From Pseudeuparius sepicola (Eukaryota > Arthropoda > Insecta > Coleoptera > Anthribidae), in NCBI GenBank assembly GCA_963920635.1, contig OY987299.1:70600692-70664691 (forward strand): DNA of 64,000 nucleotides, given 5' to 3'. Of the stretch, positions 55,622 to 64,000 are shown one piece after another (position 1 is the first letter of the stretch; every line of letters begins with the position of its first letter). Position numbers and translations under genes: made by a program. A model generated the notes under the pieces. It searched no databases. It worked only from the letters and a program-made list of their open reading frames with translations, and had not been told where the DNA came from.

Positions 55622-56341
55622 GTTTTTGTTGGCTTTAATAATTTTATATCGAGAAAGAAAACTTCATTTTGAACTAATTTGATCAGAGTTTTATTTGGAA
55701 ATATGGTGGCAGGGTATTGCCTCCATATAAGATGTTACTTTTACTGTTGTTTGAATAAATAGGAGTATGTATGGATATACGTGACGTCATAGATGTGGTT
55801 AGATAATAATTTTATAGCACTAAAACGTTTTGCGAGGAGTCTAGATTTCACAATTATTAGGTGACAAAACTCGACTCTGTCTACGATAAAATTTTAATGT
55901 TTCTTTTTTAAACTATGTGTGGCCTCCTTCTGAAAGGGTGTACATCCAGTAAAAGTTTCTTTTTTTTATTCTAGTAGGGGGTATATGAATCAATGCATGA
56001 ATTAAGTCGTTGGTTTTCCATAAATTACTTTATCAGCTTTAATTCCTCTAGTACATGTAGGTACTCGTATATTAAAGCATTTCAATGTATCCGCTTTTAA
56101 TTTGTTTTTTATTTATACTACGCTACTGTGCCTCTGCATCCCCAGATTTTGTCGCGCATGCGCCTTCTGTGAATCGAGAGAAAAATCAATATCAGCCTTT
56201 ATAAAGTTGGCAGAACAGGTGTTAAAACCTGTGTTGGCTTTAAAACAATGTTGTCACTGACTTGACGCTTAAATTAAACTACAAATAGAGAGGTCCGTGT
56301 CATGGTAGGTATAAAGGAGCCGTGTGGTTATTTGAATTATA

Positions 56342-58029
56342 TTTCGACATCCAGTCCGAAGACATCCATTTATTTACCACGTAGTACGCCTCTGCGGATC
56401 TCCGAGCCCGAGTGTTTTAAAGATATGTTAAGAGAAGAAAAATGGCCCGCCGCCAATGGTGTCCCCACCACCACGTCTCGTGGCTTCCTATCCGTGGTGC
56501 CGCCATTTCTTGCTCATTCGTTTCTCGGGCTCCGAGCGAGTGTGACGTGCGCGCGAGTGGTACCCGGGTGAGAGACCGCGACCAAACCTAGAGGACAAGG
56601 GGCAACCCCAACGGCTCACGAGGCTAAGCCACGTATGTAACAATACATAATCTAACTTTATCCCCTTAGGTAATAGGTAAAAACGCCGCCATTCGAGATC
56701 AAGGCGCCGTGCTTCTCGCCAGAAGCGCATAGCGCATGAAACGCCAAACGACTCGAAAAGATGGCCGCTCGGGCGTCTTAGGTACGCTCGAGCTCCCACC
56801 CCACCAGTCGCCAATCGAACCGTTCGGGATCGCCTAGATTCCGCAGTGCCAGCGCCATCAAGCGCCGCCCTCAGGCACGCCTCCGACTTCCATGGATAGA
56901 GGGCGCCGCAAGCAGCAAGCTGAGCATCCAGAGGTGCGTTCACCTGCCGCTGCGCGGGACGACGCTAGCAACCGTCACAGTCGCAGATGCTTCATGTCGC
57001 CCGCTCCGAGATGGCGCTAGTCCTCACGTTCGCGACAGGTCGACGCGCCGGCTTCTTTAAGCCGCGCCTCCATCGACCACGGACACGGATGCGCTTCATT
57101 AAGCCTTCGCGTGTCTCCTGCTTCTTTAAGCGGGCGGATGCCACCGACACTCTCCTTTAAGCCGCGCCTTCATCGACCACTGACACGGATGCGCTTCATT
57201 AAGCCTTCGCGTGTCTCCTGCTTCTTTAAGCGGGCGGATCCCACCGACACTCCTTAGAGCTGTCTCCCGAGAACCATAGTCCTCCAGGTAGTAGTGACAG
57301 CTTACCACAGCAGCTGGAGAGACCAACTGACGCGAATGACCTCACCAGACTACTCGCGAAGGAGGATAATGTCCCTGCCCAACCCTCAGACAGTCTGCAC
57401 GAAGGGAGCGCAATCAGATGGGGACATCTGGTGGCCAACGTCATACCGAAGGAATCAACAAATGCACTTTTGCAGAAATACCCCGTCCCGTATAATTGCT
57501 TCAACTGCCTATGTTGGATATTTCAACGGTTTTCTCAAAGGAACCGCTGCAGAGGTAGTGCAGAGTGCATGTAGGCAAGACATTACCCACTACAGGTAAG
57601 TCTATCTAAATTTTTTCGAACAAACCTGCGAGCACCCCTAGATAGTTGAGGGAGGGCATCTTATTGCCTCTAGGGGATTATGGCCCTATTCTCGCCTACT
57701 TGCTACCCCTTGAGTCATCCTCTAGGGGTAGGGCAATTGCACCAACCCCTAGTAGGGGCATGAGGGAGCGTATCGAGAACTTAGTTCCTTCGGAATTTTG
57801 TTTTGTCCCAATATACCGAAACAAAGTGGCAAAGTCTTTACTGAGTGCCAGTTAAAAGTTACTCTCAATGTTGCAGAAAGGGGGGGGGGCAACCGCAGAG
57901 AGCAGCAGGGCTTGCGCCTCGACCCACTCGGATTCTCCAGAGAACCGACTTCTAGCCTTTATACAGGAGGGGTCTTGTTCACCGAAGGGGGGCGGTGAGA
58001 CCACGCGCGCACCTCAACACTCACCTTAT
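56342..58029. other. GC-rich, CpG-containing region without recognised gene
   Basis: Contrasts with the AT-rich surroundings. Overlapping frames on both strands are typical of GC-rich DNA and carry no motif. Possibly the 5' part of the DIRS-like element that follows. Confidence 0.4.
57056..57255 (+). repeat. 100-bp direct duplication
   Basis: TTTAAGCCGCGCCTCCATCG at 57056 recurs at 57156, and the two 100-bp units differ at only a few positions. It contains TTTAAGCGGGCGGAT near each unit end. The surrounding DNA is GC-rich. Confidence 0.85.
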
Positions 58030-58960
58030 GGTACCCCATTTCAAAATGGTGACATCCGTACAGTGTTGTGGCTAATGCAAAGGAACTACTTTTTAACTTC
58101 CATAGACCTCATAGACGTCTATTTTCACATGGCTATAAATATGTAAATATCCTCGCTTTGAAATAATTGAGAATATCCTTATGAATTTACTTGCCCTCCC
58201 CTTTGGTCTGGTATCTGCGCAATTCAACTTCACTAGATAAAGGTCCCACAGACCAGAGAGAAGCTTACGCGGTGAAATTCGCCGTGGCGAATTTCGCGGC
58301 AATATCTTTATCTAGACTGACGCGCCGGTGTGTTCACGGCCATCTACTGTCATGTGTACTGTCGGTAAGAAACATTCGCTGCCGCCGCAAGGCTTTCCCG
58401 CTGGTTTGGGGGATCCTTAATATGAAACCTATTACAGAATATCTGCCCAAGAAGGGGTTATTTGTGTAACTAGTTCACCCGTTTTTTAGGTAAACCCAGA
58501 TACACCATCCATAACTCTTCTAGCCCCATTGAGTTCTTGGTGTCAACTTGCCCAGCCGTCAAATACGGCTGGATGTATATTAGGACCTCAGAGTAGTAGC
58601 CTCGAAAAGTAATGCAAGATTTATAAGGCTCACATATCCTTACCGGATAGACTCAAGCCTGATCTGCGCTGATGGTCAGATAACATCGAGGCTAACTGTA
58701 ATGATATAAAGCAGGACGAATTTACCCTAGAAATTCTTTCCAACACGGGGTGGGGTGCTTGTTGCATGTATCACGAATACCATTCGGGGATGGTGGAAAA
58801 AGGAAGGGAACCTTTTCTATATTAATACCTCGAACTTGAATTTTAAGCCATTTTTAATGCCCACGACCTTAGAAAATTTTGTATACTGCCGAGATGCGAT
58901 AATATCACAGTGCTATCGTACATCAACAAAATAGTCAGCGTTCAATGTATCTAAACAGAT
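58030..58960 (+). pseudogene. DIRS-like reverse transcriptase/RNase H remnant
   Basis: The frame near 58035-58145 reads TVLWLMQRNYFLTSIDLIDV then YFHMAI, like the RT palm of DIRS elements (SIDL.DAY). LLALPFGLVSAQFNFT follows near 58190. A later frame (58735-58950) has NTGWGACCMYHEYHSG and CDNITVLSYINKIVSVQ, resembling the DIRS RNase H with DN..V.YINK. Many stops and shifts. No tyrosine recombinase could be confirmed. Confidence 0.5.
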
Positions 58961-59599
58961 TTGGCAATGGTGTGATTATCATACTGAGTGATTAATTAAC
59001 ATTTCTGTTTTTGTAACAAACCCGTTTGTTATTATATATATCCTGAGGTCGACATTTTTGCCTCCAAGGATAACTGAAAATGACCAAAGTACATATCCTG
59101 GCTCCTACGTTTATGTTTTCTTATTTCTCCCTGATTTTTCACTCTCTCCAGAATTTCGTGAATGAATAAGCTGAAGGGATCGTCGTGGTTTCCTTGTACT
59201 CCAAATTATAATGCCTGGCGGGCAATATATTTTCTTCCTGACCGAAATGTTTCATCCTCAGCTTACCCTGGTAGCCACCAAGCTATCAGGGAAGCTTTTA
59301 AATAGAAGCTAGTTTCGGAGAGTGACATTAAGACCATTCCATGGTCCTTGCCGGCAGGAACCGCTAACCAGAATGGATCCTCATATTATATGCTTTGCCC
59401 TTTCACACGCAAAGCGCAATATATTCTTTGGAAGACACATCAGCACATGTCACATATGGGTCCTTCAATTCACATTGTTCGGTTTTATCGCTGATTTGGC
59501 GAGGTGACTTGGCCAGGTGACCGGTAGTAAGTACTTAAACGATTCCTTAAGGGAATTTCCAAGGCCAGATCACAACGGTCCAAGTATAGCTTTACGCGG
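58961..59599. other. No gene confirmed
   Basis: May hold the decayed 3' part of the DIRS-like element. Frames such as 59322-59507 show no clear recombinase motif. Confidence 0.35.
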
Positions 59600-59831
59600 G
59601 ATCCTGCGTAAATAGAGTCTAACACAGTATACAGAGCAGTACATTAGTTACATACACCATTATTCCTTATTTCACATAAAAAATGCCTTGTTCTCGAAAT
59701 GTTTAGTTTGCAAATTTACCCCTATGAAATGTTCATCACGTATGTTTTACGGCATTAAGATTCTGTCCGTCGCTGTAGCTTTTCTAAATAAACGTTTTTA
59801 AAAAGCAGACTGTGTCAGCCGGTTATTTAAC

Positions 59832-59842
59832 TGGCGCAGTCG
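59832..59842 (+). promoter_or_regulatory. Primer binding site, tRNA-Ser-like
   Basis: TGGCGCAGTCG directly after the presumed LTR end. This string is used by Drosophila 17.6/297-type elements for a serine tRNA primer. It supports the LTR boundary near 59831. Confidence 0.6.
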
Positions 59843-60211
59843 AAACGGTAGGATCAAGTCCGGTACGCGTCGAAGTCAATTGATTTGCGTGTTATCGTCG
59901 GTTTTCGAAACCGTTTGGACTTGTTCGAACCACCCGGGCCATCGAGGCAAAAAAAGGACAACCGCGCTGGTGCAGAGCAGCAACGAAGGGCTGGACCAGA
60001 GGCCGAAATTCCAAAGCAACCACGGAGAGCATGCGACCCAGCCAAGGGTAAGAGCTAATCCTATTTGCCAGTGATCCTTGTCTTTGACCCCCTTTAGGCA
60101 AATCTTAATCACCCAGGTCGCTGTTCACGGCCCTTAGATTAAGGTAAAATTAAGGAAAATAAGTTTCAAAGTTGAAAAAATTTTTAAAGTTCAAATTTTA
60201 TTTTCATTTTA

Positions 60212-61618
60212 ATGAACGAAAAATCAGTTGATGACGAATTAAGTGCACTTTTTGATAAAATTAGTGTAGTGTAGTGTAGAAAATCAAGAATCTAGCGAAG
60301 TTACTCCAATTTCTGAAAATATGAATACGCACCACAGTAATGAATCAGTTAATTATCAATTACTAAGATTATACATCGACAACATTCCGAATTTCTCAGG
60401 AAACTCTTATACCCTAGAAGTATTTATTGATAGTTGCGATTGTCTTATTAACACCTATTCTAATCAAAATGCTGGTGATCCTATAAACCAATTTTTGATA
60501 AAAGCTATTATTGGAAAACTCACTGATCGTGCCCTTATTTTGATAGGTAACCGGACTGAATTAAAAACTTGCACTGAAATTCGCGACATACTTCGACTTA
60601 CGTTTGGTGACAATCGAAATATCGACTGTCTAGTACAAGACCTAATAATAATGCGACCCTTACGCAACGAGAACCCTCAACAATTCGGTAGTAGAATCCA
60701 AGACGCTTGCAGTCTCATAATATCTAAACTAAACGCTACAAATTTCGCGGACAATGATGAAAAAATTTTGCATTTGAAAAATTACAAAGATTTGGCTCTA
60801 AAAACCTTCATTAGAGGCCTACCACCACGAATACAGGATATTATTAGGCTTAAATCGTCCGCAACTCTCGAAAACGCTATAGGTTTAGTAATAGAAGAAG
60901 AAAATTTCCATTACGCACAAAATCAACTCCGTATAATACCTAATCAACCTCCAAAATCTGTACCAACACAAGTGTCTAAACCACCCACACAATATTATTC
61001 CAATTCTTTTAGGCCAACTCAACCCTATATACCAAGAATTAATTTCCCTAACCCGAATCCTGAAATTCGAAACCCAGGACTAAATCCACACAATGTACGT
61101 ATGCTAAATCCTATGCAACTGCCATCTCAATTTCCAGGAAGTCGCTTTCCTTCGGCACCTATAAATATAACACCAAAACCAAATGTTCCACAACAGAGAT
61201 TTTACACAAACAAAGATGTTTTTGGACCCCCGAAAACTAATGTATTTAGACCCACAGGCAAGACTCCCGACCATAAGCAATGTCGACGAATTCCCGAAAT
61301 CCCACTATACATGCCCAAAACCAGAAACAAATACCCCACTATATACCTAACTACTTCCAATCAACGGGCCCTCGTAACTTTTCTTCCCAAGAATTATACA
61401 ATTTTTATTGTGAACAACCTTCCGAAAATCCATACCCTAATCCTTACTATCCCGAAGACGAATCTAACCCAAATTTTGACTACGACTACGACTTTAATTT
61501 TTATGAACCTAATACCGAAAATCCACCTACAATCACCGAAATAACTGAAGTTGACGACTCTAACAACGACGAAAATTTTCATTTACCTGCCTCTACAACT
61601 CCCAAGGGGAACCCTTAA
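60212..61618 (+). pseudogene. Gypsy gag polyprotein, disrupted near start and C-terminus
   Basis: ATG 60212 opens MNEKSVDDELSALFDKI, then three AGTGT units near 60265-60280 lead to a stop. The main frame 60321-61544 holds the capsid region (LYIDNIPNFSGNSYTLEVFI, RPLRNENPQQFGSRIQDACS) and a Pro/Asn-rich part. From about 61280 the next frame (to 61618) has an acidic tail (PEDESNPNFDYDYDF) more like a gag C-terminus, so a second shift near 61275 is likely. Gag would form the particle. No zinc knuckle is seen, as in this insect group. Confidence 0.65.
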
Positions 61619-64000
61619 TTAATAACTTTCCTTTCCATAACCCAATTCGCACAATAATAGAACTTAATAATACTAAAAATTTAAACACTCTACCATATAT
61701 TCAAACGTTAAATCCACCTTTAAGACTTCTAATAGATACTGGCGCAACAAAATCTCTTCTAGATCCTAGCCTAGCTGAAAAATTCTATCCAGATTGCATT
61801 TATCACGACCCATTTTCTGTCAAAACTATCCACGGAATAAATGATTGCCGTTTTAAAGCTGATATAGACTTAAATTCTCTTTTCAACTTGAATAACGCTA
61901 TCACTTTCCATTTATTTTCTTTCCACGATTTCTTCCATGGCTTAATTGGCTTCGAAGACATAAAGAAATTTAAAATTCACATCGACACCGAAAACGACAT
62001 AATTTACAACAAAGATTTTTCTCTTCCTATATATTACCGCAAGAAAAACAACGGCATTATTTTTAAAACAGAAATAAATTCTCTAGAAATCCAGAAAGTA
62101 AGAATTCCAGTTAACATGTATTCGGGTGATATCATCATCCCAGAGCAGCAATTCGGAGAAGATTGTGTTTTGCCAGAAACGCTAACCACAGCTAACAAAG
62201 GCTTTGCTTTCGCAGAAATTCAAAATCGCTCAAATAAAATACAACCCATCATTTTGAAAAATCCTATCGAAACTCTTCCCTTTTCTGACTCCCAAAAACA
62301 ATATTTTGAAATTTTTCATATAGACGATACTATCCCCGAAACGGCAAACAACCCTAAAATCGACATTAAATCACTACTTAGAACCGATCATCTGAATTTT
62401 GAGGAAAAATCTAAACTTTTAAAACTCTGCAAAGAATTTTCAGACATCTTTCATCTCGAAAACGAAAAACTAAGCTTTACTATCGTTGTTAAACACGAAA
62501 TCAAGACAAAAGACGAAATTCCTGTCCACACAAAATCCTATCGTTACCCGTTCGTACAGAAAATAGAAGTACAAAATAAAACAAACAAAATGTTGGAAGA
62601 TGGAATTATTCGACCCTCTAACAGTCCATGGTCATCGCCCATATGGATTGTACCGAAAAAACAAGACGCCTCCGGTAAAGTCAAATGGCGAATTGTAGTA
62701 GATTACAGACGTGTAAATGACAAAACTATAGACGATCGTTACCAGATTCCTAATATAAACGACATTCTAGATAAACTCGGTCGATGTCAGTATTTTTCGA
62801 CCCTAGACTTGGCGTCAGGATTCCATCAAATAGAAATGGATCCTGATAGCATAGAAAAAACCGCATTCACAGTTGAAAACGGTCATTATGAATACAACCA
62901 TATGCCTTTTGGACTTAAAAACTCTCCCGCGACTTTCCAACGCGTCATGGATAACGTGCTTAAAGATCTCCAAAATAAAATCTGCCTTGTGTATATGGAT
63001 GATATAATTTTGTTTTCTAGTAGTCTCGAAGAACATATTTCCAATTTACGTCTAGTTTTCCAAAGATTAAAAGAGTCTAAATTAAAGATACAGTTAGATA
63101 AGTCAGAATTCCTACGAAAAGAGGTAGAATTTCTTGGTCATGTTATCACTCCCGACGGAATAAAACCAAACCCGCGAAAAATCGAAGTAATCAAAAAGTT
63201 TCCATTACCTAAAACAACACGAGACATAAAATCATTCTTAGGCCTTCTCGGCTACTATCGGAAATTCATAAAAAATTTTGCAAAAACCACGAAACCTTTT
63301 ACTCAGTGTCTAAAGAAAGGCGAAAAAATTGTTCATGACGAAAATTTTATAAAAACTTTCGAATACTGCAAAAATCTTCTTTCAAACGATCCTATTCTTC
63401 AATATCCGGACTTTTCGCGACCATTTAATTTGACAACCGACGCATCCAATTACGCACTCGGAGCTATCTTATCGCAAGGACCCATAGGACAAGACCGACC
63501 AATCGCTTATGCCTCAAGGACACTTAACCCCGCAGAAATTAACTATAGTGTAATAGAGAAAGAGCTACTAGCCATAATTTGGTCCGTAAAATATTTTCGG
63601 CCATATTTATTCGGAAAAAAATTCACAATCTATAGTGACCACAAACCACTCCAGTGGTTATTTTCCTTAAAAGACCCCAACTCACGACTTATTCGATGGA
63701 GACTAAAACTCGAAGAGTACGACTATGAGATCTGCTATAAAAAAGGCAAATTTAACACGAACGCTGACGCACTATCTCGCATAGAGATAAATGCTGTCGA
63801 AACGCAATCTGTTGTAGCAGATCCCGGCGACATAAATAAAGACATATCCGATTTCCTAGAAAACGCGAATGAACTCCCTATAATATCAGATGATATTATA
63901 CAGGACGTCTTAAGCGAACCAGTAGTAAGAAATAAACCCAAAATCAAAATCCTTTCTGACATACAAATTAGGCCCCCATTCAATGTTCCACCGATACAAA
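61615..64000 (+). CDS. Gypsy pol: protease, reverse transcriptase, RNase H (partial)
   Basis: One frame open for about 795 codons to the window end, in -1 relation to the gag tail, which it overlaps. Protease LLIDTGATKSLL (DTG active site) near 61725. RT with WRIVVDYRRVND, STLDLASGFHQIEM, PFGLKNSPATFQRVM and catalytic YMDD at 62992-63003. RNase H with LTTDASNYALGAILSQ near 63430, IEKELLAIIWSVKYFRPYLF, YSDHKPLQWL, and NADALSRIE. The integrase would follow outside. No ATG at the start, as expected for frameshift-made Gag-Pol. No stop or shift, so recently active or constrained. Confidence 0.93.

Larger units (their letters stand above)
49338..56341. repeat. 7 kb palindrome (inverted duplication) with BEL/Pao fragments
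   Basis: 49338 to about 52222 is the reverse complement of about 53855-56341. An inner pair, about 52790-52985 and 53100-53345, also matches, around a loop near 52990-53100. 52223-52790 and 53346-53855 do not match each other. The right arm lacks about 430 bp (left 50745-51165). Identity is high, down to matching 76-residue frames at 51496 and 54564. Confidence 0.85.
59600..64000 (+). mobile_element. Ty3/gypsy LTR retrotransposon, right side beyond window
   Basis: Probable 5' LTR (about 59600-59831, with AATAAA near 59790), primer site at 59832, gag and a pol frame continuing past the window end. Residue patterns and primer site resemble the 17.6/297/gypsy group of insects. LTR start not fixed. 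No envelope gene is visible because the window ends within pol. Confidence 0.8.

Noticed and set aside
57226..57504. Cys/Ser-rich minus-strand ORF
   Set aside because: Arises in GC-rich DNA opposite other open frames and includes the 100-bp duplication; no support.

Overview
The window looks like insect genomic DNA that is AT-rich and dominated by nested transposable elements. The reasons are very short spliceosomal introns (47-55 bp), a Ty3/gypsy element with an insect-type tRNA-Ser-like primer site, and BEL/Pao, DIRS, Penelope, LINE, hAT and Tc1/mariner remnants. I cannot name the species from sequence alone. The only recognisable host gene is a partial PKA-like protein kinase at the left edge (1071-1721, minus strand).

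Layout. 1-5345: kinase exons, unassigned repeats and a 1.4 kb fold-back transposon. 5346-9615: several TA-flanked inverted-repeat elements and tandem duplications. About 9616-45742: a large decayed Maverick/Polinton, a virus-like DNA transposon. Its gene set is still legible: an unknown ORF, protein-primed type DNA polymerase B (PolB), small unknown proteins, major capsid protein (MCP), minor capsid protein (PX), adenain-like cysteine protease (PRO), a phospholipase-A2-like protein, packaging ATPase, a DUF8207-like protein, a small unknown protein, and a retroviral-type integrase with chromodomain. The Polinton has been broken by four datable insertions. A 7.1 kb element with 3-bp target duplication sits exactly in polymerase motif C. 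A Penelope-like retroelement lies after PolB. A 603-bp mariner-type element sits in a small gene. A 12.2 kb element, itself with Polinton-type termini (AG...CT ends, 6-bp target duplication, kb-scale terminal repeats), splits the ATPase.

The 12.2 kb element carries a 326-bp satellite array, two rearranged copies of an APE-type LINE and another fold-back element. 45743-49337: an inverted-repeat arm matching the one at 5832-6715, another LINE remnant and a tandem repeat. 49338-56341: a 7 kb palindrome containing two inverted BEL/Pao integrase fragments. 56342-59600: GC-richer DNA with a DIRS-like remnant. About 59600 to the window end: a Ty3/gypsy element whose pol frame is open for all of the roughly 795 codons visible, so it is probably the youngest coding element here.

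How the genes work together. In the Polinton, MCP, PX, PRO and the ATPase form a virion morphogenesis module, and PolB plus integrase form a replication and integration module. On the minus strand, the PLA2-like protein, PRO, PX and MCP genes are packed in series with overlapping or adjacent ends. Most of these genes carry frameshifts, stops or insertions, and the integrase has lost a catalytic aspartate, so this copy cannot move by itself. Intact exceptions are MCP, the PLA2-like protein, the DUF8207-like protein and two small ORFs.
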